Below, piece by piece: positions 7,890 through 15,857 of a stretch of DNA of 40,869 nt. Below the pieces are notes generated by a model. It was not told the origin of the DNA. It made no database searches and saw only the letters and a list, made by a program, of their open reading frames with translations. The DNA lies in NCBI GenBank assembly GCA_023428785.1, contig JAEYWU010000043.1, positions 1 to 40,869 on the forward strand, read 5' to 3'. Position 1 is the stretch's first letter. Each line of letters opens with the position of its first letter. The position numbers and the translations under genes are program-made. This stretch comes from Pseudomonadota bacterium (GTDB lineage Bacteria > Pseudomonadota > Alphaproteobacteria > Caulobacterales > Caulobacteraceae).

Positions 7890-9356
7890 ATGCGCGCGCG
7901 ACTGGACCGCAAATGGCTTGCGATGGGGCTGATGTTTGCCCCGGCCCTGGCTGCGCCCCTGGCCTGGGCGCTCACCCGCGCGGGCGCTGGGCCGGGCCTC
8001 ATATTCATGACGGTTACGCCGATCATTTATGCAGCGGCCCTCGCGGGCGGCCTGACCGCCGCCCTGGTCTCCACTGCGGTCGGCATGGCGGCCATCGCCG
8101 GGCTGGTGAGCCTGGCCGGCGCGCCGGTTCCCTGGCTGGATGCTGGCGTCTTCGCGGTCCTCGGCCTGGCGGCCGGCTTGTTCGCCGAGCACCTGACTAC
8201 GATCAGCCGCCGCGCATCCGACGCCAACCGCGAACTGCGCCTGCGCGAGGCCCATCTGGAATCCATCCTGGCCACCGTCCCGGACGCCATGGTGGTGATC
8301 GACGACGAGGGCCTCATCCGATCCTTCAGCCAGGCGGCCGAGCGGCTGTTTGGCTACGCCGCTGCGGAGGTCTATGGCCATAACGTCAGCATGCTGATGC
8401 CGTCGCCCTACCGGGAGCAGCACGACAGCTACCTGGACCGCTACCGCACCACCGGAGAGCGCCGGATCATCGGGGTGGGCCGGGTCGTCACCGGCGAGCG
8501 CCGTGACGGCACCACCTTTCCCATGGAGCTGTCGGTCGGCGAGGTCGAGGGCACGAACCAGCGCCTGTTCACCGGCTTCGTGCGCGACCTGTCGGAGCGC
8601 CAGCGCACCGAGGCCCGCCTGCACGAGCTGCAAGGCGAACTGGTCCACGTCACCCGCCTGACAGCCCTGGGCGAGATGAGCTCGACCCTGGCCCATGAGC
8701 TGAACCAGCCGCTGTCGGCCATCGGCAACTATCTCAGCGGCCTGCGCCGGATGCTGGCCTCGCCCGCCGGGCTGTCGCCCGATCGCGCACGTGACGCACT
8801 CGAAAAGGCGGCCGACCAAGCCCAGCGCGCCGGCGAGATCATCCGGCGCCTGCGCAATTTCGTCGCCAAGGGCGAAGCCGAACGCCGCCCCGAAAGCCTC
8901 GCCAAGCTGACCGAAGAGGCCGTGGCCCTGGCCTTCGTCGGTGGCAAGGAGCTGGGCGTGCGCCTTCAGGTCCGACTCGACCCATCCGTCGATCAGGTGC
9001 TGGTCGACAAGGTCCAGATCCAGCAGGTCATTCTGAACCTGGTGCGCAACGCCATGGAGGCCATGGCGGGCGAGCCTCGCCGAGACCTGCGCATCACCTC
9101 GGGCCCCGTCGGCGACGATCAGGTCCGCGTCATCGTCCAGGACACAGGGCCGGGCCTGTCGCCAGAGGTTCTGGATCAGCTCTTCCAGCCCTTCGTCACC
9201 ACCAAGGCGCACGGCATGGGCGTGGGTCTGTCCATCTGCCGCACCATCATCGAGGCGCACGGCGGCCGCATCCATGCGGCCAATACGCCGGAGGGCGGCG
9301 CCCGTTTCGAACTGATCCTGCCCCTGGCCGACGAAGGCGACACCGATGACCGATGA
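7890..9356 (+). CDS. fixL: oxygen-sensor histidine kinase FixL
   Basis: A 488-residue membrane haem kinase. Several hydrophobic helices occupy about 10-100. A haem PAS domain (about 125-240) follows, with proximal His178, Arg184 and distal Arg198, at exactly the spacing of His200/Arg206/Arg220 in Bradyrhizobium FixL. Then come the H-box with phospho-acceptor His269 (LAHELNQPLSAIG, again 91 residues after the haem His as in FixL), the N-box LVRNAMEA and the G boxes DTGPGL and GMGVGLSI. When O2 leaves the haem the kinase phosphorylates FixJ. The fixJ start overlaps its last codons by 11 nt. Confidence 0.94.
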   Translation: MRARLDRKWLAMGLMFAPALAAPLAWALTRAGAGPGLIFMTVTPIIYAAALAGGLTAALVSTAVGMAAIAGLVSLAGAPVPWLDAGVFAVLGLAAGLFAEHLTTISRRASDANRELRLREAHLESILATVPDAMVVIDDEGLIRSFSQAAERLFGYAAAEVYGHNVSMLMPSPYREQHDSYLDRYRTTGERRIIGVGRVVTGERRDGTTFPMELSVGEVEGTNQRLFTGFVRDLSERQRTEARLHELQGELVHVTRLTALGEMSSTLAHELNQPLSAIGNYLSGLRRMLASPAGLSPDRARDALEKAADQAQRAGEIIRRLRNFVAKGEAERRPESLAKLTEEAVALAFVGGKELGVRLQVRLDPSVDQVLVDKVQIQQVILNLVRNAMEAMAGEPRRDLRITSGPVGDDQVRVIVQDTGPGLSPEVLDQLFQPFVTTKAHGMGVGLSICRTIIEAHGGRIHAANTPEGGARFELILPLADEGDTDDR

Positions 9357-9948
9357 GCCCCTGATCTTCATCGTCGACGACGATGACGCCGTGCGCGACT
9401 CCCTGGCCTTCCTGCTGGAATCCGCAGGTAATCGCGTGCGCGCCTTCGCCAATCCGCTGGAGGTCGTGGAGGCTGTCGGGCCCGATGTGTCCTGTGTCAT
9501 CACCGACGTGCGCATGCCCGAGATGAGCGGCCTTGATCTCGTCGAGCGACTGGCCTCGTCCCACCCTGCGCTGCCGATCGTGGTGATCACCGGCCACGCC
9601 GACGTGCCCATGGCCGTCGAGGCGATGAGGAACGGCGCCAGTGACTTCGTCGAAAAGCCCTTCGACGACGAGGCCCTGTTGCGCTCCATCCGCCAGGCGA
9701 CCCGGTCGAAGTCGGCAGCGCCAGTCGATCCGGCCGTCGCCGAGCGCCTCGCGGCCCTGTCGACACGCGAATCCCAGGTCCTGCGCGGCCTGATGACGGG
9801 CCAGTCCAACAAGGAGATCGGGCGGATCCTGGATATCAGTCCGCGCACGGTCGAGATCTACCGAGCCAAGGTCATGACCAAGATGCAGGCCGAGACCTAC
9901 GCCGACCTGATCAAAATGGGGCTGCAGGCGGGCGTCGAGCGCATTTGA
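9346..9948 (+). CDS. fixJ: response regulator FixJ
   Basis: A 200-residue two-domain activator. The receiver domain has the acidic cluster VDDDD, phospho-acceptor Asp54 (VITDVRMPEMSG) and the conserved Thr and Lys (VVITGHAD, EKPFDD). A linker and a LuxR/NarL-type helix-turn-helix (LSTRESQVL ... SNKEIGRILDISPRTVEIYRAKVM) follow. Phosphorylated FixJ is expected to activate fixK. It overlaps fixL by 11 nt, so the two are co-translated. Its stop codon lies inside the FixK box of the next gene. No fixT-like inhibitor gene was seen in the cluster. Confidence 0.95.
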   Translation: MTDEPLIFIVDDDDAVRDSLAFLLESAGNRVRAFANPLEVVEAVGPDVSCVITDVRMPEMSGLDLVERLASSHPALPIVVITGHADVPMAVEAMRNGASDFVEKPFDDEALLRSIRQATRSKSAAPVDPAVAERLAALSTRESQVLRGLMTGQSNKEIGRILDISPRTVEIYRAKVMTKMQAETYADLIKMGLQAGVERI

Positions 9949-9958
9949 CGCCGATCAA
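9945..9958 (+). promoter_or_regulatory. FixK/FNR box overlapping the fixJ stop
   Basis: TTGACGCCGATCAA fits TTGA-N6-TCAA, and its TGA is the fixJ stop codon. It sits 79 nt upstream of the next gene's ATG. This gives the second oxidoreductase its own FixK-responsive promoter in addition to any read-through from fixLJ. Confidence 0.65.
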
Positions 9959-10037
9959 GGACAGGCCGCGTCGCCCGTGACACGACTCGGGGCTTTCATC
10001 CGTCCGCTGTCCAGCGGCGCCAGCCCCAGTGAGCCCC

Positions 10038-10619
10038 ATGGCGAAGATCCTCGTCATCAACGGCCATCCCGATCCCGCGGCCGAACGCCTCTGCGCGGCG
10101 CTGTGCGACGCCTATGTCCGAGGCGCCGAGGGCGCGGGCCACACTGTGCGCCGCGTGTCGGTCGGCCAGATCGAGTTCGAGCTCCTGCGCTCGGCCGAGG
10201 CCTTCAACGAAGGCGCCCCGCCGCCGGCCATCGAGGCCGTCCAGCGTGACATCCGCTGGGCCGACCACATGGTGGTGGTCTTTCCGCTCTGGCTCGGCGG
10301 CCTGCCGGCCCTGACCAAGGGCTTCTTCGAACAGGTCTTCCGCCCTCAGTTCACCATGCGCTGGCGCAAGAACCAGCTGCCCCAGGGCCTGCTCGAGGGC
10401 CTGACTTCGCGTCTCGTGGTGACCATGGGCATGCCCGCCTTCGCCTTTCGCCTGTTCTTCGGCGCCAGCGGCGTGCGCTCCTTCGAGCGATCGGTTCTGG
10501 GCCTGGCCGGCATCCGCCGGACCGGCACCACCATGATCGGCGGCGTGGGCGAACAGTCGGCCGAGGCGGCCGGCAGCTGGGTGGCCCGTCTCGGCGACCT
10601 CGGCCGGCGCGCACGCTGA
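10038..10619 (+). CDS. NAD(P)H-dependent oxidoreductase, flavodoxin-fold
   Basis: A 193-residue flavoprotein of the NQO/KefF family and a distant paralogue of the gene at 6034-6630. The N-terminal ILVINGHPDP loop binds the flavin phosphate, and VVVFPLWLGGLPALTKGFFEQVF is the family signature. The middle section has TMGMPAF, and the C-terminal helix differs from the first copy. ATG at 10038 is preferred over an in-frame GTG at 10029, because the family begins within a few residues of the first strand. It is probably a quinone or flavin reductase of the low-oxygen set; its substrate is unknown. Confidence 0.86.
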   Translation: MAKILVINGHPDPAAERLCAALCDAYVRGAEGAGHTVRRVSVGQIEFELLRSAEAFNEGAPPPAIEAVQRDIRWADHMVVVFPLWLGGLPALTKGFFEQVFRPQFTMRWRKNQLPQGLLEGLTSRLVVTMGMPAFAFRLFFGASGVRSFERSVLGLAGIRRTGTTMIGGVGEQSAEAAGSWVARLGDLGRRAR

Positions 10620-10634
10620 TCCCCGAAAAGCAAA

Positions 10635-10658
10635 CGGGCGACCCCAGAGGATCGCCCG
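10635..10658 (-). terminator. rho-independent terminator of ompW
   Basis: Stem CGGGCGA/TCGCCCG (7 bp) with a 10-nt loop. On the minus strand it is followed by TTTGCTTTTC, so it should stop ompW transcription. As it lies 15 nt past the convergent oxidoreductase stop, the hairpin could serve both genes. Confidence 0.7.
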
Positions 10659-10678
10659 CCAGTTCGAAAGAACGCCCC

Positions 10679-10736
10679 GCGGACCGGTTTGCAGGGACAG
10701 AGGGATATCCGGTCCGCGGAGCCGGACCTGGTCCGG
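10679..10736. repeat. nested inverted repeats of GGACC/GGTCC
   Basis: A perfect 9-bp inverted repeat GCGGACCGG (10679-10687) / CCGGTCCGC (10709-10717) is followed at once by the palindrome CCGGACC-T-GGTCCGG (10722-10736). The arms can pair in more than one way. They lie between the ompW stop and its terminator, in the 3' untranslated part of that message, where they could protect the RNA end. Confidence 0.55.
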
Positions 10737-10737
10737 G

Positions 10738-11388
10738 CTAGAAGCGCCGGGTCAGGCCGATGGAGACGACCCAGGGGTCGAGATTGACGTCGCTCTGCAG
10801 GGCGCCGCCGTTGATTGAGGCGTCGGTGTTGAACCACACCTTTTTGACGTCGAGGTTCAGGCCCCAGGGTCCGGTCAGCTGGACGTCGGCCCCGGCCTGC
10901 ACGGCCCAGCCCACGCCATTGTCCAGATCGACGGTGAAGCCGTTCTGGTCGTCACCGCCGAAGAAGATCATCGCATTGACCCCGGCGCCGACATACGGGC
11001 TCACTTGGGCGTTTGGAGTCGGGCGATACTGCAGCGTCACGACCGGCGGCAGGACCCAGGTGTTGTGAACCTCGACGTCCGTTCCCGGCCCCTGGGCGCT
11101 GATCTGGTGCTGGGTCGCGCCCAGGATCGCCTCGACGGCCCAGTGGTCCGACACGAAATAGGTGAAGCCCAGCGTCGGCACGACGTCATGCTCGACGTCG
11201 ACGCTCAGCCCGGTGGCGCCCCCCGCAGAAGTCAGAATCGGATCGTCGGCGGCCGATGAGACGACGGTCACGCGGCCCGAGACAATCAGGGTTCCGGGTC
11301 CGACCGGATCAGCCGTCTGGGCGGCGGCGGACGTGGCGAATAGTGCGGCGCCGGCGGTGGCGACGAGGGCGAGCAGAGGCGATTTCAT
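10738..11388 (-). CDS. ompW: OmpW-family outer-membrane protein
   Basis: A 216-residue eight-strand barrel. A cleavable signal peptide ends near SAAAQTADP. The body has the alternating pattern of OmpW, with GFTYFVSDHWAVEAILG, a PPVVTLQYRP segment and YVGAGVNAMIFF. The C-terminus VSIGLTRRF has the terminal Phe required for barrel insertion. OmpW forms a small hydrophobic pore, and in enterobacteria the gene is under FNR control. The FixK/FNR-like site 83 nt upstream here is consistent with that. It is a single gene with its own terminator. Confidence 0.92.
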   Translation of the reverse strand: MKSPLLALVATAGAALFATSAAAQTADPVGPGTLIVSGRVTVVSSAADDPILTSAGGATGLSVDVEHDVVPTLGFTYFVSDHWAVEAILGATQHQISAQGPGTDVEVHNTWVLPPVVTLQYRPTPNAQVSPYVGAGVNAMIFFGGDDQNGFTVDLDNGVGWAVQAGADVQLTGPWGLNLDVKKVWFNTDASINGGALQSDVNLDPWVVSIGLTRRF

Positions 11389-11443
11389 GGTGTTCCTATC
11401 CCGGACACCGACCCCGGGGAGGGGGTCGCGATGTCTGGCCGGA

Positions 11444-11484
11444 CCCTAGGCCTGGCCCCATGGTCACGCTTTGATCTGGAACAA
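11444..11484 (-). promoter_or_regulatory. FixK/FNR-type promoter of ompW
   Basis: TTGATCTGGAACAA (11471-11484, as read on the plus strand) differs from TTGAT-N4-ATCAA at one base. On the minus strand, 19 nt further on, lies GCCTAGGG (11451-11444), a likely -10. The same 19-nt spacing to a GCCTAGCG element is found at cydA, which supports both. Confidence 0.6.
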
Positions 11485-11495
11485 GCTTTCGGGGC

Positions 11496-12863
11496 TCATG
11501 ACACCCGCGCGTGCCGCATCTGCGCCTGATCCAGATAGGGATCAAACGCCGCCGCGATCAGCCGCACGAAGCGTCGGCCTTCGGGCGTGGCGACAAGACG
11601 GCGCCCCTCGATCTCGACCAGACCCTCACGGGCAAGGTCCGCCAGATCATTCGCTGACCCATCCAGAAGCGCTTCGGCGTGAACGCCCGCGAAGGCGTCG
11701 AGGTCAACTGCGAAATCACACATCAGCCGCTCGATCACGGCCGCCCGGACGCGGTCATCCTCGCTCAGCGCCACGCCGCGCGCGACCGGCAGTCGGCCCT
11801 CGGTGACGGCCGTCCGCCAGGCCAGCTCCGGCGTGTGGTTCTGCCAGAAGCCGGCCGCCGTCGCGCTGATGGACGAGGCGCCGAGCCCGATCAGGCTGGC
11901 GGCCGCATCATCGGTATAGCCCTGGAAATTCCGCCGCAGCCGCCCCTCGCGCGCGGCCGTCGCCAGACCATCCCCAGGCAAGGCGAAATGATCAATGCCG
12001 ATGGCCTGATACCCGGCCGCGATCAGCCGCTCGGCCGCCGCCGCGCTCTGCTCGAGACGGGCTTCAGTCCCCGGCAACTGTGTCTCGTCGATCAGCTTCT
12101 GGTGCGGCTTCATCCACGGCACATGCGCATAGCCGAACAGCGCCACCCGCTCGGGCCTTAGCGTCAGGATGTGGTCCAGCGTCGACAGGACCTCGGCCAC
12201 GCCCTGTTCGGGCAAGCCATACATCAGGTCCAGATTCAGAGAAGTGACGCCCGCGTCCCTCAGCCGCCTGGCCGCCGCCTCGACCACCGAGAAGGGCTCG
12301 ATCCGGTTCACCGCCGCCTGCACCCTGGGCGACAGGTCCTGGACACCAAGGCTTGCCCGATTGAGGCCCAGCTCAGCAGCCGCCTCGACCCACTCGGGTG
12401 TCAGCGTCGCCGGATCCAGTTCGGCGGCGATCTCGTTCGCAGCGCCCAGTTCGAAGCGCGATCCGATGGCCGAGAACAGAGCCCTCAGGTCATCCGGTGA
12501 GAGCATGTTGGGCGTACCGCCGCCGAGGTGCAGGCGCGACAACAAAAAAGGCCCGGTCAGGGCCGCGACCATCTCCGCCTCGCGCGCCAGAAGCGCGACA
12601 TAGCTGGAAATGACCTCGCGCCGGTTCACCGCGCGCGTGTTGCAGCCGCAGTACCAGCACAGCCGCTTGCAGAACGGCAGATGGACATAGAGGGAGACCG
12701 GATCGGCCCGGCCCAGTCCGGCCAGCCAGCGGCTGGCCTCCGCCTCGCCCACCGCCGGCGTGAACTGCGCGGCGGTGGGGAAGCTGGTGTAGCGCGGCGC
12801 CCGCCGGTCGAGCTGGGCCAGACGCTCCGGCTCACGCGGGCCGGAAGGGGACGCGACGCTCAT
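11496..12863 (-). CDS. hemN: oxygen-independent coproporphyrinogen III oxidase HemN
   Basis: A radical-SAM enzyme of 455 residues that makes protoporphyrinogen IX without oxygen, for haem synthesis when O2 is scarce. The Fe-S motif CxxxCxxC is at Cys65, Cys69 and Cys72 (HLPFCKRLCWYCGC), with the extra Cys typical of HemN. The N-terminal PRYTSFPTA, the LHLGGGTPN strand and the YGLPEQ block are also present. The start lies 8 nt after the cydX stop, so it belongs to the cydA-cydB-cydX transcript and should be induced from the FixK box at 15810. Haem supply for the bd oxidase is the obvious link. Confidence 0.94.
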   Translation of the reverse strand: MSVASPSGPREPERLAQLDRRAPRYTSFPTAAQFTPAVGEAEASRWLAGLGRADPVSLYVHLPFCKRLCWYCGCNTRAVNRREVISSYVALLAREAEMVAALTGPFLLSRLHLGGGTPNMLSPDDLRALFSAIGSRFELGAANEIAAELDPATLTPEWVEAAAELGLNRASLGVQDLSPRVQAAVNRIEPFSVVEAAARRLRDAGVTSLNLDLMYGLPEQGVAEVLSTLDHILTLRPERVALFGYAHVPWMKPHQKLIDETQLPGTEARLEQSAAAAERLIAAGYQAIGIDHFALPGDGLATAAREGRLRRNFQGYTDDAAASLIGLGASSISATAAGFWQNHTPELAWRTAVTEGRLPVARGVALSEDDRVRAAVIERLMCDFAVDLDAFAGVHAEALLDGSANDLADLAREGLVEIEGRRLVATPEGRRFVRLIAAAFDPYLDQAQMRHARVS

Positions 12864-12870
12864 GGAAGGA

Positions 12871-12978
12871 TCAGTCCGTTCCGTCGTCGTCGGTCATGTG
12901 GAACTCGTGCCACAGGCCGTTGAGGATGCCGAAGCCGACAGCCAGGCCGAGACCGAGAACCCAGGTGAAGTACCACAT
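12871..12978 (-). CDS. cydX: cytochrome bd oxidase small subunit CydX
   Basis: A 35-residue membrane peptide beginning MWYFTWVLGLGLAVGFGILN, the clear YbgT/CydX signature (MWYF-W-LG), with an acidic tail (TDDDGTD). CydX binds CydA and stabilises the haem b/d centre. It starts 20 nt after the cydB stop with AGGAG in front, and is followed 8 nt later by hemN. Confidence 0.93.
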   Translation of the reverse strand: MWYFTWVLGLGLAVGFGILNGLWHEFHMTDDDGTD

Positions 12979-12997
12979 GGTCAGTTGCTCCTGTGGA

Positions 12998-14146
12998 TCA
13001 GTAGAGGTCGGGATTGGTGCGGACGGCCTCCGTGGTCGAGCGACCCCAGAGCACCTTGTAGACCCACGCCGTGTACGCCAGCACGAGCGGCAGGAAGAGG
13101 ATCGTGCAGACCAGCATGATGAACAGGGTCAGATGGCTGGATGAGGCGTTCCACACCGTCAGGCTCGACTGCGGATCGATCGAGCTGGGCAGGACGAAGG
13201 GGAACATCGACAGGCCGACCGTAGAGATGATGCCCAGCGCCGAGACCGAAGACCCGGTCAGGGTCAGGGGCTCTGACCGGCGCACCAGTCCGACCAGCGC
13301 CGCCGCCGCTCCGAGGAAGCCCAGCACCGGCGCGATCAGCATCCAGGGAAAGGCGCCGTAGTTGTCCAGCCAGGCGCCGGGCGCGGCCTCGACGGTCGTG
13401 CGCAGGGGGTTCGAGAAGCCCGAGGGATCCACAGCGCCGGTGATGCGGAAGCCCAGGTCGCCGAAGGCCACGAACAGGCCGCCGATGGCGAACAGCGCCA
13501 TGGACAGCAGGGCCGCGACCACGCCGAAGCGACGCGCCCGGTCCTGGATGACACCGCGCTCGGCCTTCACGCCCAGCCAGGCCGCGCCGTGCAGGACCAG
13601 CATGGCCACCGACAGCAGGCCGCAGATCAGGCTGAAGGGCGTGAACAGACCCCACAACGTGCCCTCATAGAAGGAGCGCAGGGTCGTATCGAGCCGGAAG
13701 GGCGCGCCGATCATGACGTTGCCGACGGCCACGCCGAAGACCAGGGCCGGCACGAAGCCGCTGATGAACAGGCACCAGTCCCAGAAGCTCCGCCAGGTCT
13801 TCGACGGGCGCTTGGAGCGGTATTTGAAGGCCACCGGCCTCAGGATCAGCGCGGCCAGAACCAGGAACATCGCGAGGTAGAAGCCCGAGAAGCTGACCGC
13901 ATAGACGAAGGGCCAGGCCGCGAAGATCGCCCCGCCGCCGAGGATGAACCACACCTGGTTGCCTTCCCAGGTCGCGCCGACGGTGTTGATCACCATCCTC
14001 CGCTCCTCATCGGTCTTGGCGACGAAGGGCAGGAGCGCGCCGACGCCCAGGTCGAAACCGTCGGTCAGGGCGAAGCCGATCAGCAGCACGCCCAGAAGCG
14101 CCCACCAGATCAGTCGAAGCGTTGCATAGTCGAGAGGGAGTTCCAT
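12998..14146 (-). CDS. cydB: cytochrome bd ubiquinol oxidase subunit II
   Basis: The second integral subunit of the high-affinity bd-type terminal oxidase, 382 residues against about 379 in E. coli. The N-terminus MELPLDYATLRLIWWALLG, the GFDLGVGALLPF segment, and the conserved AFKYRSKRP and PFVLPSS blocks identify it. About nine hydrophobic helices are visible. It lies 25 nt after cydA with GGAG ahead of the ATG, and 20 nt before cydX. Confidence 0.96.
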   Translation of the reverse strand: MELPLDYATLRLIWWALLGVLLIGFALTDGFDLGVGALLPFVAKTDEERRMVINTVGATWEGNQVWFILGGGAIFAAWPFVYAVSFSGFYLAMFLVLAALILRPVAFKYRSKRPSKTWRSFWDWCLFISGFVPALVFGVAVGNVMIGAPFRLDTTLRSFYEGTLWGLFTPFSLICGLLSVAMLVLHGAAWLGVKAERGVIQDRARRFGVVAALLSMALFAIGGLFVAFGDLGFRITGAVDPSGFSNPLRTTVEAAPGAWLDNYGAFPWMLIAPVLGFLGAAAALVGLVRRSEPLTLTGSSVSALGIISTVGLSMFPFVLPSSIDPQSSLTVWNASSSHLTLFIMLVCTILFLPLVLAYTAWVYKVLWGRSTTEAVRTNPDLY

Positions 14147-14171
14147 CGGGATCGTCTCCAGGGGGCTTCGG

Positions 14172-15746
14172 TCAGGCGACGGCGGGCGCGGTTTCCGCGT
14201 CGCCTTCCGGGGCAGGGTCGATGTCGTCGTGTCCGGCGTTCGGCCCCTTCTTGATGGTCTTGAGGATCAGGCCGACCTCGACCACGGCGAGCGCACCGTA
14301 AAAGACGGTGAAGCCGATGATCGTCAGCCACAGCTGCGGCACGGTCAGGCTGGACGCGCCCAGGAAGGTCGGCAGGACGCCGTCCACGGCCCAGGGTTGA
14401 CGTCCGACCTCGGCCACGACCCAGCCCATTTCCGCGGCGATCCACGGCAGGGGCATGGCCCACAGCGCGGTCCGCAGGAACCAGCGGGTCTCGTGCTTCC
14501 TCATCGTCACCAGCACGAAGGCCGTGGCGAACAGCGCGATCATGAAAAAGCCGATCCCGGCCATGATGCGGAAAGTCCAGAACATCACCGGCACGTTCGG
14601 CACCGTGTACCAGGCCGCCTCGCGGATCTGTTCGGGAGTGGCGTCGCGCGGATCCTCGACGAACCGCCGCAGCAGCAAACCATAGCCCAGGTCGTTGCGG
14701 TGCAGTTCGAAATCGGCGCGGGCCGCAGGATCCTCCGGATCGGCCTGGACCCGTTCGAGCGCGTCATAAGCCAGCACGCCGTTCTCGATCCGCTCCTCGG
14801 ACTGGGCGACCAGTTCGAAGATGCCGCGCACCTCGCCGTCCAGACTGCGCGTCGAGATCAGACCCAACACATAGGGGATGCGGATTTCATAGTGGGTCTG
14901 GCGATCTTCCAGGCTCGGGAAGCCGATGGCGGTGAGGCCGGCGGGCGCCTCTTCGGTCTCCCACATGGCCTCGATGGCGGCCAGCTTCATCTGCTGGTTG
15001 TCGGTCAGGGCGTAGCCGCTCTCGTCGCCGAGCACGACGACCGACAGCGACGAGGCCAGACCAAAGGCGGCCGCCACGGTCATAGACCGCTTGGCCATCG
15101 CCACGTGTCTGCCCCGCAGAAGATAGAAGGCCGAGACGCCCAGCACGAAGGCCGCGGCGATCACATAGCCGGCCGAGACCGTATGCACGAACTTGGCCTG
15201 GGCGACCGGGTTGAACAGCACGGCCGCGAAGTCCACGACCTCCATGCGCATGGTGTCGGGATTGAAGTTCGCCCCGACCGGGTTCTGCATCCAGCCGTTG
15301 GCGATCAGGATCCACAGCGCCGACAGATTGGTGCCCAGCGCAACCAGGAACGTCACCGCTAGGTGCGCCGGCTTGGACAGCTTGTCCCAGCCAAAGAACA
15401 TAAGGCCGACGAACGTCGCTTCCAGGAAGAAGGCCATCAGGCCCTCGATCGCCAGCGGCGCCCCGAAGATGTCCCCGACGTAATGGCTGTAATAGCTCCA
15501 GTTCATGCCGAACTGGAATTCCATCGTGATGCCGGTGGCCACGCCGATGGCGAAGTTAATGCCGAACAGCGTTCCCCAGAACCGGGTGATCTTTCGCCAG
15601 ATCGGCCGGTTGGTCATCACATAGATCGACTCCATGATGACCAGCATGAAGCTCAGACCCAGCGTGAGCGGGACGAACAGGAAGTGGTACAGGGCTGTCA
15701 GCGCGAACTGCAGGCGCGACAGGTCGACGACCGCAAGGTCGATCAT
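14172..15746 (-). CDS. cydA: cytochrome bd ubiquinol oxidase subunit I
   Basis: The haem- and quinol-binding subunit, 524 residues. His21 in LYHFLFVPLTLG corresponds to the haem ligand His19 of E. coli, and KFVHTVSAGY holds the second haem ligand His. A long hydrophilic Q-loop (about 250-390) is of the long, E. coli-like class. GRQPW closes the quinol-site region. The ATG at 15746 has AAGGGAG upstream; the longer reading frame extends through the promoter and is rejected. This oxidase has very high O2 affinity and tolerates NO and cyanide, so it fits the FixLJ-K setting. First gene of cydA-cydB-cydX-hemN. Confidence 0.96.
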   Translation of the reverse strand: MIDLAVVDLSRLQFALTALYHFLFVPLTLGLSFMLVIMESIYVMTNRPIWRKITRFWGTLFGINFAIGVATGITMEFQFGMNWSYYSHYVGDIFGAPLAIEGLMAFFLEATFVGLMFFGWDKLSKPAHLAVTFLVALGTNLSALWILIANGWMQNPVGANFNPDTMRMEVVDFAAVLFNPVAQAKFVHTVSAGYVIAAAFVLGVSAFYLLRGRHVAMAKRSMTVAAAFGLASSLSVVVLGDESGYALTDNQQMKLAAIEAMWETEEAPAGLTAIGFPSLEDRQTHYEIRIPYVLGLISTRSLDGEVRGIFELVAQSEERIENGVLAYDALERVQADPEDPAARADFELHRNDLGYGLLLRRFVEDPRDATPEQIREAAWYTVPNVPVMFWTFRIMAGIGFFMIALFATAFVLVTMRKHETRWFLRTALWAMPLPWIAAEMGWVVAEVGRQPWAVDGVLPTFLGASSLTVPQLWLTIIGFTVFYGALAVVEVGLILKTIKKGPNAGHDDIDPAPEGDAETAPAVA

Positions 15747-15782
15747 GAGCAGACTCCCTTCGCTCGGATGGCGATGGCTTTC

Positions 15783-15823
15783 CGCTAGGCTTGGGCAGGC
15801 GGCCATGCCTTGATCTCGATCAA
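15783..15823. promoter_or_regulatory. FixK/FNR box between cydA and cydD
   Basis: TTGATCTCGATCAA (15810-15823) is a perfect TTGAT-N4-ATCAA consensus, the best in the window. On the cydA side GCCTAGCG (15790-15783) follows after 19 nt, the same spacing as at ompW. On the other side the box centre lies 41.5 nt from the cydD ATG, so one site could serve both divergent operons; a cydD transcript started there would be leaderless or nearly so. Confidence 0.8.
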
Positions 15824-15857
15824 TGTTGCAGTCGCAGAAGACCGCCATCAACCGCCC

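Noticed and set aside
7128..9848. A 906-codon open frame on the minus strand running through fixK, fixL and fixJ
   Set aside because: Only its last 212 codons (fixK) have protein character; the rest is the shadow of fixLJ in GC-rich DNA.
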